Shown in pieces: positions 8,567 through 17,350 of a stretch of DNA of 64,000 nt; the stretch's first letter is position 1, and every line of letters starts with the position of its first letter. The notes under the pieces are model-generated. The model was not told the origin of the DNA. It did not search any database and saw only the letters and a list, made by a program, of their open reading frames with translations. This DNA is from Methanoculleus sp. (GTDB lineage: Archaea > Halobacteriota > Methanomicrobia > Methanomicrobiales > Methanoculleaceae). The stretch covers positions 1-64,000 of the forward strand of contig NZ_JAJGBK010000024.1 of assembly GCF_020696975.1 (NCBI RefSeq), in the 5' to 3' direction. A program made the position numbers and the translations under genes.

Positions 8567-9178
8567 ATGGGTTCTCAATGGACAAAAGATAGCGTCTATA
8601 GAAAGGCGATGAAGGCCGGATACCGGGCGCGGGCCGCTTATAAACTGCTGGAGATCCAGCAGCGTAACGGGATCATCAGGCCAGACGACAACATCGTCGA
8701 CCTCGGGGCGGCGCCGGGGAGCTGGCTGCAGGTGCTCCGCGACCTGACGAAAGGGAAGATCATCGGCGTGGATCTCAACCCGATTGCTCCTATGGAAGGT
8801 GTCACCACCATCGTCGGGGACTTCACCGACCCACTTGTCCAGGAACGCATCCGCGAGGAGGTGGGCGGTGTCGTCAACGTCGTGGTCTCCGACGCCTCAC
8901 CGAAACTCTCAGGCCAGAAGAGCTACGACCAGGCCCGTGCGATCGGGCTTGGCGAGGATGCCCTGGCGTTTGCGTGCACGATCTTAAAGCCGGGCGGCAA
9001 CATGGTGATCAAGTCGTTCCAGGGCGAGCTCTTCGGGGAACTGATTGCCGAGGTAAGAAAACACTTCTATTCTGTTCGGGGGTATCGGACGAAGGCATCG
9101 CGGAGAGGGAGTGCCGAGACCTACATTATTGCAAAGAATTTCAAGGGAACATGTGATGGTGCTGAAGGACCCTTATAA
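8567..9178 (+). CDS. rlmE: 23S rRNA 2'-O-methyltransferase RlmE (FtsJ/RrmJ)
   Basis: S-adenosylmethionine-dependent ribose methylation of the 23S rRNA A-loop. A basic N-terminus (VYRKAMKAGYRARAAYKLLEI) precedes the SAM-binding motif DLGAAPGSWLQ, then VVSDASPKLSG and KSFQGE carry catalytic residues of the K-D-K-E tetrad. The 203 residues match archaeal RlmE. The last 23 bases overlap the start of moaA, so the pair is probably co-expressed, although the functions are unrelated. Confidence 0.93.
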   Translation: MGSQWTKDSVYRKAMKAGYRARAAYKLLEIQQRNGIIRPDDNIVDLGAAPGSWLQVLRDLTKGKIIGVDLNPIAPMEGVTTIVGDFTDPLVQERIREEVGGVVNVVVSDASPKLSGQKSYDQARAIGLGEDALAFACTILKPGGNMVIKSFQGELFGELIAEVRKHFYSVRGYRTKASRRGSAETYIIAKNFKGTCDGAEGPL

Positions 9179-10034
9179 CCGAACCGTGACCAACCTCCGG
9201 ATCAGCCTGACCTCCCGGTGCAACCTGCGGTGCATCTACTGCCACGCCGAGGGTGAGGTAAGCCCGAAGGAGCAGATGAGCGCTGAGGATATTGCCGAGT
9301 TGATGCGGGTGGGCGTACAGTTCGGCATCAAGAGCATCAAGTTCACCGGTGGTGAGCCCCTGCTTCGCCGTGATCTTGTAGAGATCATCCGCTCGGTGCC
9401 GCCGGGCGTCGAGTCCTCCCTGACGACGAACGGGACGCTGCTTGCGGCAAAGGCTGCCGAACTCAAAGAGGCCGGGCTTGCCCGGGTGAACGTCAGCCTC
9501 GATACCCTCCGTCCCGAACGCTACCGCCAGATCACGGGGAAGGACTGCCTCGCGGATGTCCTCGACGGGATCGACGCGGCGATCGAGGTCGGACTCACCC
9601 CGGTCAAACTCAACATGGTGCTCCTTGAGGGCATCAACGAGGACGAGGTGGACGACTTCATGGCGTTCGTCCGGGACAGGCGCGACCTCATCCTGCAGGT
9701 CATCGAGCTGATGGAGTTCAACGAGTGCAAGTTCCACGGGGACGTCGACAGCGTCGAGCAGGAGTTGAACGAGCGGGCAACCCAGGTCGTCACCCGCAGG
9801 ATGCACCACCGCAAAAAGTACTGCCTCGATGGTGCCGAGGTCGAGGTGGTCCGGCCCCTCCACAACACGGAGTTTTGCGCATTCTGCAACCGCCTGCGCG
9901 TGACATCGGACGGCAAACTCAAGCCCTGCCTCCTTCGGAGCGACAACCTGATCGATATCAGAGGAAAACACGGCAAAGATCTCGAGGACGCGTTCAGGGA
10001 AGCCGTCAGCAGGCGTAAGCCGTTCTTCACGTGA
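9156..10034 (+). CDS. moaA: GTP 3',8-cyclase MoaA (molybdenum/tungsten cofactor)
   Basis: Radical SAM enzyme for the first step of molybdopterin biosynthesis, needed for formylmethanofuran and formate dehydrogenases. The N-terminal cluster motif CNLRCIYC lies near residue 20, followed by FTGGEPLLR. The C-terminal second cluster is visible as CAFCNRLRVTSDGKLKPCL, and LRVTSDGKLKPCLL is diagnostic for MoaA. It is somewhat short, about 292 residues, because the C-terminal GG tail of bacterial MoaA is absent (the protein ends RRKPFFT). The ATG, directly after a possible GTG, lies inside the end of the rlmE gene, so no space remains for a separate promoter. Confidence 0.9.
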   Translation: MVLKDPYNRTVTNLRISLTSRCNLRCIYCHAEGEVSPKEQMSAEDIAELMRVGVQFGIKSIKFTGGEPLLRRDLVEIIRSVPPGVESSLTTNGTLLAAKAAELKEAGLARVNVSLDTLRPERYRQITGKDCLADVLDGIDAAIEVGLTPVKLNMVLLEGINEDEVDDFMAFVRDRRDLILQVIELMEFNECKFHGDVDSVEQELNERATQVVTRRMHHRKKYCLDGAEVEVVRPLHNTEFCAFCNRLRVTSDGKLKPCLLRSDNLIDIRGKHGKDLEDAFREAVSRRKPFFT

Positions 10035-10364
10035 CAGAACGCGGCACCCCGGGCTAACGAAGCCTGCGAAGACCCAGAACGCTCTTGAAGTGCGACCGGC
10101 TGATGGGTGCGATGACCCGAAGAGTCGGAGCATGGGCACCGTGAGGCTGCGAGTCTGGAGCGTGATAAGCTGCCAGACTCCGAATGGACGCGCCCCGAAG
10201 CGGCAGGCGGAGATCAAGGTCCTGTGAGTCCAGGTCCGGACAACACCAGAACCCCATCTTGCAGGCAGGCAGCGGGTGTCTCCATGCCCCTTGCCCGAGA
10301 TTTCCGCTCCCATCCCTGCATTGAAGGAGTACTTTTTGTACCACTCTCCCCAATAGGAGAGAGT
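10035..10364. other. Intergenic stretch with clustered hairpins; possible ncRNA or leader
   Basis: No credible gene on either strand. Two strong inverted repeats stand close together. GGTGC...GCACC at 10106-10140 encloses CCGA-AGAG-TCGG. GAGTCTGG...CCAGACTC, an 8-bp perfect stem, spans 10151-10180. A GC-rich stretch with GGTCC/GGACC-type complementarity follows to about 10245. This could be a small structured RNA or the leader of the next gene. I compared it by memory with SRP RNA and RNase P RNA and could not place their conserved motifs. Confidence 0.35.
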
Positions 10365-10874
10365 ATGCTGGAAATGAACGAGTATGCTCGCGTCATGCAG
10401 AAACTGTACGGTAAATCGCTGATCCTGGAGAATCCCGCAGAGTTTCACCCGGTCCTGTACTTTTACTTCACTGATGCCCTTGCCCACATCGATTTCACCC
10501 TCAGCATTCTCGCCTATAACTACATGTCACCCAGAAACATCATGAGCATGGAGTATATGCGATGGCGTGTGGACGAGGCGAAGATCGGCGAGCGGGCATA
10601 CTTCCCCGAGTTCGTCAACTGGCTCAAAGCGGAGCACCCGGAGACGTTCGAGGAACTCCCGATGCTCTGGTCGGGCATCTACGACCGCGACGACCCTGCC
10701 CAGTACCGGAGTTTCCGCATCGTGCTCAATCCCGACGACAAGAAGGCGATCCCGGCCGAGTACCTCTCGATGTTCGTTGACGAGTTCTTCGACCCGAAGT
10801 TCGTCAAACAACTCTATAAGACCTCAGCACTCGCCCGCCTCTTTGATGAGTTTGCAAAGAGTAGATCTGCGTAA
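10365..10874 (+). CDS. Unknown protein, mostly helical, 169 residues
   Basis: I do not recognise this family. The ATG has AGGAGAG four to ten bases upstream, a strong ribosome site, and 140 residues of upstream open frame can be ignored. The sequence is soluble, rich in Tyr, Phe and acidic residues (AHIDFTLSILAYNYMSPRNI, DEFFDPKFVKQLYK) and has no Cys cluster or nucleotide-binding motif. It sits 11 bases before the M20 peptidase on the same strand, so the two are probably one operon, behind a 330-base stretch with strong hairpins. Confidence 0.8.
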   Translation: MLEMNEYARVMQKLYGKSLILENPAEFHPVLYFYFTDALAHIDFTLSILAYNYMSPRNIMSMEYMRWRVDEAKIGERAYFPEFVNWLKAEHPETFEELPMLWSGIYDRDDPAQYRSFRIVLNPDDKKAIPAEYLSMFVDEFFDPKFVKQLYKTSALARLFDEFAKSRSA

Positions 10875-10885
10875 GGAGACTGCCT

Positions 10886-12055
10886 ATGGATGTCGCCCGT
10901 CTCACCTCATCGCTCGTCCGGATCCGGAGTGAGAACCCGCCGGGAAGCACGGCTGACATCGTCGCGTTCATCGGGGAGTTCCTTGATGCGCTCGGGGTGA
11001 AGAACCGCATCGTCTCGCACCCGGGCGGGCGTGACGACATCATCACGACCGAACCGGACCCCCGGCTCCTCCTCTGCGGCCACGTCGACGTGGTCCCCGC
11101 CATCCCCGACGACTGGACGCACGACCCCTGGAGCGGGGAGGTCGCCGACGGCTACGTCTGGGGACGGGGTGCGACCGATATGAAAGGAGGGTGCGCCGCC
11201 CTTCTTGCCGCTTACCGCGACCTCATCGAGAGGGGGGTGGAGCCGAAGGTGCAGTTCGCCTTCGTCTGCGACGAAGAGACCGGCGGGGAGCACGGGATCC
11301 GGTCGCTGCTTGCTCAGGATCTGCTCGAACCCCGCGACTGCCTGATCGCCGAACCGACTCCGGTCCTGAGCCCGGCGATTGGACAGAAAGGCCTCTACCG
11401 GGTCGACCTCTCCTTCCGTGGCAGACCCGGCCACAGTTCGCTCTACCCGATCGTCGGGAAGAGTGCCGTCATGGCGGCGTTTGATCTCATAGGCTACTTG
11501 CGGGAGGTCCACGCGCACCCGTTCCCCCCCGGAAGAGACCTGGAGCCTCTCATCGCCCAGTCTGCCCGGGTCTTTCGCGACGTCTTCGGCATCGAGGGAG
11601 GAGACGAGATCCTCACAAGGGTGATGTTCAACCCGGGGCGTATCGAGGGCGGGGAGAAGGCGAATATCGTGGCGGAGCAGTGCCGGATGGAGCTCGATAT
11701 CCGGGTGCCGTGGGGCTGCTCACTTGAGAGCCTCCGGAGAGGCATCGCCGAACACGCACCGGACGCGACGATCCGCGAGACGGATGTGGCCGAACCGACC
11801 CTGACGCCCCCGGATGCCCGGATTGTCCGGACCGTCTGCCAGGAGGTGGAGCGGGTCTATGGGACACCGGCGGTCCCGTTCCTCCAGTGGGCTGCAAGCG
11901 ACGCGAAGTACCTCCGCGATAAGGGGTTCGACGTATTAGAGTACGGGCCGGGGGAGATCCCGACGCTGCACGCTGTGGACGAGCGGGTCGGGATAAGGCA
12001 GCTTGAGAAGGCGGTGGATGTGTATAGGGGGGTTATTCGGGCTTACTCTGGATGA
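10886..12055 (+). CDS. M20 metallopeptidase (ArgE/DapE/ACY1 family)
   Basis: Zinc-dependent deacylase or peptidase. The metal-site blocks are intact: LLCGHVDVVP, GRGATDMKGG, DEETGGEHG and AEPTP, with the dimerisation (lid) domain starting at YRVDLSFRGRPGHSS. The 389 residues suit the ArgE/DapE group. The substrate cannot be read from the sequence: candidates are N-succinyl-diaminopimelate, N-acetyl-ornithine or small peptides. It follows the unknown 169-residue protein by 11 bases. The 3' end converges on the flippase-like gene. Confidence 0.9.
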   Translation: MDVARLTSSLVRIRSENPPGSTADIVAFIGEFLDALGVKNRIVSHPGGRDDIITTEPDPRLLLCGHVDVVPAIPDDWTHDPWSGEVADGYVWGRGATDMKGGCAALLAAYRDLIERGVEPKVQFAFVCDEETGGEHGIRSLLAQDLLEPRDCLIAEPTPVLSPAIGQKGLYRVDLSFRGRPGHSSLYPIVGKSAVMAAFDLIGYLREVHAHPFPPGRDLEPLIAQSARVFRDVFGIEGGDEILTRVMFNPGRIEGGEKANIVAEQCRMELDIRVPWGCSLESLRRGIAEHAPDATIRETDVAEPTLTPPDARIVRTVCQEVERVYGTPAVPFLQWAASDAKYLRDKGFDVLEYGPGEIPTLHAVDERVGIRQLEKAVDVYRGVIRAYSG

Positions 12056-12159
12056 AGAGCGACGTCCTTGTGATGCAGAGTCCAAACGTAACCGTCTGAG
12101 TTTCCTGACACGCCCTAACTTTTTGTATGATATCCGCTTCGATCCCTGCCGTGCCTCTC

Positions 12160-13110
12160 TCAGGTTACGGCGTCTTTCAGTGCGTCTAAAGAGAACTTCG
12201 AGAAGATAAAGCCAAGTACCAGAGCAAAATACATCGAGATCGTGCGGTCGACGAGGACGATGGCAATCGCCGTCACCGAAGGAACTCCCATGGATGCGAC
12301 AAAATAGTTCAGGGACCCCTCCATAGCCCCTACACCGAGAGGGATCTGCGAAACGAGACCGATGATGAAGGCAAGGCTCATGAATATCGATAGTTGGATC
12401 GGGTTTAAGAGGAAGCCGAACGCCAGCGCTACAACCCAGAGCCGAACAAATTCTAGGACTAATGAAATGACTGTGATCAGAAAGACCACAGTGATGTTAA
12501 GAAATGGCATCTTACGTATGCGCAGGTCGCGGCCCGGATCTATCTTTTCGGTCGGCAACTTCACCAGAACTCTCTGTGCTAGTCCTATGAAGAAGTCTGC
12601 CTTATAGTAAAAGACCAGCAACAGGAAGAGTACGAGCAGGGTGAACTCCAGTGCAATTACGGTTATGGCCCTGAGCTGGATCATGGCAATCCCGGCAGCA
12701 ACCAGAAATAGGATGGTTAGCTCAAAGAAGCGCTCGTAAAAGATCATGGATACCCCATCCAGGAACTGCACACCATATCTGCGTTTCATGAAGTAAGCTT
12801 TATACAGATCGCCAATCTTCCCGGGTGTGATATTTGCGAAGAACAGGCTTGATACACTTACGAGAGAAGCATCGTGCCATGAGATCTCCCGGTAATAATA
12901 GTTGCTGAGGTACTTCCAGCGGTAGACTTTTGATCCGATGTTTGCGAGAGAGAGCCCAAACGCCAGGATCAACAGGGGAATATCAACTGTTGTGATTATC
13001 CAGAGGTTATCGATAATGCCTGATTGTGAGATGAAGTGGGCCAGGATACTGAGACCAATCGAGAGTAGCAGGAACTGGATGAATCCCTGACAGGTTACGC
13101 GAAGTTTCAT
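12160..13110 (-). CDS. LPG-synthase-TM/UPF0104-family membrane protein
   Basis: An integral membrane protein of about 316 residues with seven or eight hydrophobic segments, related to the membrane part of lysylphosphatidylglycerol synthases (flippase-like family). Typical features are KVYRWKYLSNYY after the second segment, the ITPGKIGDLYKAYFMKRRYG loop, and a C-terminal IPLGVGAMEGSLNYF. Members often sit with glycosyltransferases and are thought to move lipids or lipid-linked sugars. Here it diverges from a GT2 gene, which supports a role in surface glycan or lipid assembly. The ATG used has GAGG about six bases upstream; another ATG 54 bases earlier has no such site. The patch is AT-richer than its surroundings. 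Confidence 0.85.
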   Translation of the reverse strand: MKLRVTCQGFIQFLLLSIGLSILAHFISQSGIIDNLWIITTVDIPLLILAFGLSLANIGSKVYRWKYLSNYYYREISWHDASLVSVSSLFFANITPGKIGDLYKAYFMKRRYGVQFLDGVSMIFYERFFELTILFLVAAGIAMIQLRAITVIALEFTLLVLFLLLVFYYKADFFIGLAQRVLVKLPTEKIDPGRDLRIRKMPFLNITVVFLITVISLVLEFVRLWVVALAFGFLLNPIQLSIFMSLAFIIGLVSQIPLGVGAMEGSLNYFVASMGVPSVTAIAIVLVDRTISMYFALVLGFIFSKFSLDALKDAVT

Positions 13111-13330
13111 TCTATCCTCAGCACTATCGGAGATGTGGGGCAATTTAATGAAAGTGACGCTCATCTGGTAAGCGCTTTACGGGAGACCAAACCTGCCTAA
13201 ATGTTTGTTGCAGACCTCGTTTTCGATATACAACAGTATTCTTCCACGTGGAGCCGGTTTAGCCGCCTGATCTTTCTCATTAACTCTGGATGCGATGGTA
13301 ATTTATCCTGGGATTTCATGGTGGTGTCTG

Positions 13331-14062
13331 ATGATCTCCATAGTCATTCCACTCTATAACGAGAGGGAAAATATACTGACTTATAGGGAGGAACTATTTC
13401 CGGAGATCGATAGGATTGCTGCAACTACGGGGGAATCTTTTCAATATATCCTGGTTGATGATGGAAGTCAGGATGATACTTATTCCCTGCTCCAGAACCT
13501 CGCCCGTGAGAGGACTGACGTTATCGCATTGACAAACAGGAAAAACAAGGGCATGGGCGCGGCGATAAAGCATGGCCTGCAGCATTGTGAGGGAGATCTT
13601 ATTATAACAATGGACTCGGACCTTACGTTTCGCCCTGAGGATGTCAGGGGCCTGATTGATGCCTATCGGAGATCACACCCTGCTTGCGTCTCGGGATCGC
13701 CGTATCTTGAACGGGGATTGATGGAAGAGGTCACCTTCTTCCGGTATCTGCTCAGTAAAACAGTAAACAGTTTGTATCGTGTCCTGCTTGGTGCGAATAT
13801 CACATGCGTAAGCCCTATCTTCCGGCTCTACGAAAAGAATGCCCTTGATGGAATGCGCATTCGGAGTGATAATTTTGAGATCAACGCTGAGATCCTGGCA
13901 AAGTTAATCCTGAACGGCAAATCGGTTGTAGAGATCCCGGTCAAACTCCATACCCGCCGGCACGGCGAGTCAAAGATTGATGTTAAAAAGGAAATAAAGA
14001 ACCATATGCGACTGTTGACTAATATCTCTAAAATCCGAATTCTCAAAGGGAATTGGGGTTGA
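13331..14062 (+). CDS. GT2 family glycosyltransferase (dolichol-phosphate sugar type)
   Basis: A 243-residue GT-A fold glycosyltransferase similar to dolichyl-phosphate mannose/glucose synthases. Key blocks are IVIPLYNERENI at the start, LVDDGSQDDT, and the metal-binding TMDSDLTF, followed by the conserved KLHTRRHGESK near the end. It lacks C-terminal membrane segments, so it would act at the inner face of the membrane, loading a sugar onto a lipid carrier. It is divergently oriented to the flippase-like gene. The start at MISIVIPLYN has GGTGGTG upstream and removes 12 non-homologous residues. Confidence 0.88.
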   Translation: MISIVIPLYNERENILTYREELFPEIDRIAATTGESFQYILVDDGSQDDTYSLLQNLARERTDVIALTNRKNKGMGAAIKHGLQHCEGDLIITMDSDLTFRPEDVRGLIDAYRRSHPACVSGSPYLERGLMEEVTFFRYLLSKTVNSLYRVLLGANITCVSPIFRLYEKNALDGMRIRSDNFEINAEILAKLILNGKSVVEIPVKLHTRRHGESKIDVKKEIKNHMRLLTNISKIRILKGNWG

Positions 14063-14268
14063 TCGGGACATTTTTGTGAATTTGTTTATGCAGGATCATG
14101 ACTTGCTAAAGGTGCCAGTTTATACGCATGGTTGTGGTTCCTGAAATCGGCCCGGATGTTGTCAGGTGTATCTGCCATCCGTTACTGTGAGGGGCGATAT
14201 TAAGGTCACTTCACTGTTCATGCTGGTCAGAATTACTTGTACAAACCGATGTAGCCATTATGCCCTCT

Positions 14269-15864
14269 TCAGGCTGACCTGAAGAGATGTATCCCCATGC
14301 GCTGTCCGGCAAACTGCGTATTCTCATTGAGCCAACCTAACGCGTCCCCGGTGGGATCCACGGCGAGAATATCCCAGGTCACCACATAAAACGTCCGGTT
14401 TCCGGGATGGCTGTTCCTGATTGCCTCAAGGTCGTTGCCTGTAGTTGCCCCGAGTTCGATTGTCCCGTCGGTCGCGTTGCTATAGTAGTAGTCGAGCGGC
14501 AGCGCCATGTAGGATGGTAACAAGACGATGAGATCGCCTTCCCCGGTCATCCCACTGAGTTCCGCGGAGAACCCCCGCCAGTCGTTCTTCTGGGGGGTCG
14601 TGTAGTAGGTTGCAAGGAAGGGAGTGCTGATGAGAAACGCCGCCGCGACAGCGATGTAGACTGCTCTCTTGTCCTTGACAAGAGCGTAGAGTCCGGGATA
14701 TGCAGACGCGATCCCGATGAAGTAGAGCGGGAGGAGGAAAATCAGGTGGCGTGGGATCATCGGCATCCTCGAAGAGAGGATAAGGCTTCCTGCCAGAGGG
14801 AGGATCATCATGAAGACGAGGAGGAGCGCTCCGTTCCGGTCCTCACGCCAGGTGCAGGCGACGCCGAGCACGAAGAGGATGAGGAACGGCACGAGGATGA
14901 GGTCACTGAACCCCGAGATCTGGAGGAGGGTCTGGTAAATGACATCAAGCCCCTGCATCCCGAAGGTCGGGGCGGCCGATGTCCTCGCGAGGAAGAGGTT
15001 GACCGTGACGATGAGCAGGGGGAGGGTTGTGATGATGAAGGCAATAAGTGCGAGGGCCGGTGCTCTCACGTTCCGGATGTCGCTTCGGATCTCCCCGACC
15101 CGGATGATGAGGGCGTGGAGGATGAGGACGGCGACCGGGACGATCGCGTAGAAGTGCATCCAGAAGGCGACTGCGGAGAAGATGCCGAAGAGGGCCCAGG
15201 AGCGGACCTCATTGGATCTATTGGCCCGCACGTAGAAGAGCAGTGCGAGGGAGAAGAAGAAGAGCATCGGGGCGTATGCCCGGGCTTCCTGGGAGTAGTA
15301 TATATGGAAGGGTGAGAACGCAAGGAGGGCGGCGGCAATGAGCCCGACGTTTCTGTCCCGGAACTCCTTCCCGATGAGATATACTATCGGGATCGTCAGA
15401 ACGCCAAGGAGTGCGGGGAGGAACCGGAGCACGGACTCACTCTCCCCGAAGAAGAGCATCCCGTGCTCCAGCCAGTAGAAGAGCGGCGGGTTGAACTCTC
15501 CTCCGGCGACAATCTCCCAGATGCCGACGATTGAATGCCGGGAGAACGAGAGGGTTGCGGCCTCGTCGAGCCAGAGCGAGTTCCCGGCGAGGTTATAAAG
15601 CCGTAGTAAAGCGCCGATGCCGGTCAGACCGATGAGGATCAGGAGATGCCCACTATAATCCTGGGGCGCTGGGTCGTTTACTGAAGTAACCTGCCTGGTG
15701 TTCGCGCTTTCATCAAGATTGGTGCTGCCATCTTGAATAGGTAAGCCAGAGTCAATTGGTTTTCTCTCCCTCCCTTCCAGTATTGTCATCAACCTAGCGA
15801 TAGAGATACAAATGGCTGATAAAAAGGTTCCTATGCTGTGCAGGATTTCGAAAATGTACGGCAA
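14269..15864 (-). CDS. GT39-type membrane glycosyltransferase (ArnT/PMT-like)
   Basis: A 531-residue membrane protein with about ten to twelve hydrophobic segments. The first outer loop shows SLWLDEAATLSFSR and FNPPLFYWLEH, with the acidic residues typical of lipid-phosphate-sugar-dependent glycosyltransferases, then YYSQEARAYAPMLFFF. A C-terminal extracytoplasmic domain follows the last helices. It would transfer a sugar from a polyprenyl-phosphate donor to protein or lipid outside the cell, possibly using donors made by the nearby GT2. The start codon is uncertain: the frame opens with TTG, and an ATG 25 codons later lacks a good ribosome site. About 200 bases without a gene separate its end from the GT2 gene. 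Confidence 0.87.
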   Translation of the reverse strand: MPYIFEILHSIGTFLSAICISIARLMTILEGRERKPIDSGLPIQDGSTNLDESANTRQVTSVNDPAPQDYSGHLLILIGLTGIGALLRLYNLAGNSLWLDEAATLSFSRHSIVGIWEIVAGGEFNPPLFYWLEHGMLFFGESESVLRFLPALLGVLTIPIVYLIGKEFRDRNVGLIAAALLAFSPFHIYYSQEARAYAPMLFFFSLALLFYVRANRSNEVRSWALFGIFSAVAFWMHFYAIVPVAVLILHALIIRVGEIRSDIRNVRAPALALIAFIITTLPLLIVTVNLFLARTSAAPTFGMQGLDVIYQTLLQISGFSDLILVPFLILFVLGVACTWREDRNGALLLVFMMILPLAGSLILSSRMPMIPRHLIFLLPLYFIGIASAYPGLYALVKDKRAVYIAVAAAFLISTPFLATYYTTPQKNDWRGFSAELSGMTGEGDLIVLLPSYMALPLDYYYSNATDGTIELGATTGNDLEAIRNSHPGNRTFYVVTWDILAVDPTGDALGWLNENTQFAGQRMGIHLFRSA

Positions 15865-16058
15865 ACCTCTCTTGGCAGTGTCTCGTGGAGCCTCCGGTTC
15901 TTAATCGATCTATGTTTTTCTAAAAAGTATGCCGCGAAGACAGGTTTGATTCTAATTATATTTCTGCCGGGTAATATCTATTGCATATAATATTTCTTCA
16001 TGAATTCGAGAGTAAAAACATAAATACCCCTTCGCATAATCCCACTACGGTGACCAGG

Positions 16059-16694
16059 GTGTATAAATCATTCTTTGTAGTTGCAGTGATGGTTCTGGCA
16101 CTTGCATCCGCCGGGTGCGCGGAGCTGCCGCCGGGCGGTGAATCCGGCTGGTCCGGCCTCCTTTCGGGAGAGGCGCCGCAGGAGACCCCGGGCGCGCCGG
16201 GTCCCGACCCGGGATACCTGATCCCGGCTACCCCATATCCCACCGCAACGGGCGGTGTGGCCGGCCCCACGCTCAGCAGGCCGCCGGAGACTGCGCCGAC
16301 ACCGGATCCCTACGTGATCATATACAACCGGACAACACAGTTTAATCTCAGTCATACGGTTGACGCCTTTGCCTTCAACCTGGCCATGCCTCCGCTCATC
16401 ATTGACTTTAAGGTGGAGCCGAAGATGATCACGCGTGAGAAACTCGGCACCAGCGACTACGGGAAGAAGGCTGATGGGGTCTTCAAGCAAACCTATCCGA
16501 GCGAAGATTCCTGGTTTGAGGTGACGGTCAGGGACCGCGAGTCCGGTGAGATTGCGGCTCAGGACGGGTTCGGAAAACGCTACAGTGCGGATACCCATAA
16601 ACGGGTCTCCGTGCGCCGGCTGGGAGATTACCTGATCCAGCTCTCCGGGAATGATGTGAAGGTGCATGTGGTGATGCGCGCAGGAGGCGTGTAG
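16059..16694 (+). CDS. Secreted lipoprotein of unknown function
   Basis: A 211-residue protein with a clear lipoprotein signal: a short basic start, a hydrophobic stretch FFVVAVMVLALASAGC and a lipobox ASAGC. After a Pro/Gly-rich linker (TPGAPGPDPGYLIPATPYP) comes a compact domain with one or two possible N-glycosylation sites (YNRTTQFNLSHT). I recognise no family. The GTG start with GGTGA upstream puts the signal at the N-terminus; the longer open frame adds residues that would spoil it. It stands alone between the GT39 gene and tRNA-Arg. Confidence 0.75.
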   Translation: MYKSFFVVAVMVLALASAGCAELPPGGESGWSGLLSGEAPQETPGAPGPDPGYLIPATPYPTATGGVAGPTLSRPPETAPTPDPYVIIYNRTTQFNLSHTVDAFAFNLAMPPLIIDFKVEPKMITREKLGTSDYGKKADGVFKQTYPSEDSWFEVTVRDRESGEIAAQDGFGKRYSADTHKRVSVRRLGDYLIQLSGNDVKVHVVMRAGGV

Positions 16695-16879
16695 GCCCGC
16701 GGCTCCCCTCTCTCCCCGGGAATCTCCCCTGGGGCATGCCCGATATCGGCTTTCAGCCCGGTTGGAGCACTGATGGGTGTCGGATCCTCAAGCCCTCTCC
16801 GGAGAGCGCTCTCCCTCCCGGGGGCAATCCTTTTTAACCCGAACAGCATAGTAATTAGGGGTAAGACACTTATTCTCGT

Positions 16880-16951
16880 GTCCCGGTAGGGTAGTGGATA
16901 TCCTAGAAGCCTGCGGAGCTTTTGACCCGGGTTCAAATCCCGGCCGGGGCG
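16880..16951 (+). tRNA. tRNA-Arg (anticodon GCG)
   Basis: A complete cloverleaf: acceptor GTCCCGG/CCGGGGC, D stem GGGT/ATCC, anticodon stem GAAGC/GCTTT with loop CTGCGGA giving anticodon GCG, and T arm CCGGG-TTCAAAT-CCCGG. The discriminator base is G and no intron is present. It differs from the second tRNA-Arg of this window at only a few positions besides the anticodon. Confidence 0.95.
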
Positions 16952-17350
16952 TTTTCGATTTTGCATTTTGGTTTTTCATTCATTCCACGATCGTAGATCA
17001 GCTCATCGCCGGCCCCGCTTGACGGTGACGGCGTACTCGTGGCAGCCGGCCCGCCGGATGTTTATCATCCGGACTGCCCGGCGGTGGCGGCATGAGCCCC
17101 GGAGCGCGGCCGATGGAAAGAGAACCGTATTCTGCCCCTGGAAAACAGACGTGTGTCATGGATAAAGAGACGGAAAAGAGCGCCTGGAGGGCATGCATTC
17201 CTTGTTTTTTCATCGAAGCCCCGGACGACGAGATAGGCGCCCGAATCCCGCCAGATTCGTGATTGCAGAAAGATCTCCCGGATAACAAGGAAGTTCTCTC
17301 TATTCTCCAAGTAAAGGAATGCTTAAAGATTATACGGGAATATTTTTACT
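16952..17350. other. Gene-free stretch after tRNA-Arg
   Basis: No convincing gene. A 34-codon open frame starting at 17159 (MDKETEKSAW...) lacks a clear ribosome site. The inverted repeat CCGGATG-TTTAT-CATCCGG lies near 17055-17075. The AT-rich tail before 17350 probably carries the promoter of the C39-like gene. Confidence 0.4.

Noticed and set aside
10100-10300. Possible SRP RNA or RNase P RNA
   Set aside because: The conserved SRP helix 8 motif and the RNase P core motifs could not be found on either strand; AGGTCCGGA occurs but without the expected context.
9141-10487. Long open frame of 448 codons on the minus strand
   Set aside because: It is antisense to moaA over most of its length, the protein is low in family-like pattern, and the upper part runs through the hairpin stretch. 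It results from GC-rich codon bias.
14746-15315. Open frame of 189 codons on the plus strand, very rich in Glu, Asp and Gly
   Set aside because: It is the antisense shadow of the GT39 membrane protein; the acidic composition mirrors hydrophobic codons.
17159-17263. 34-codon open frame after tRNA-Arg
   Set aside because: No clear ribosome site, no recognisable motif.
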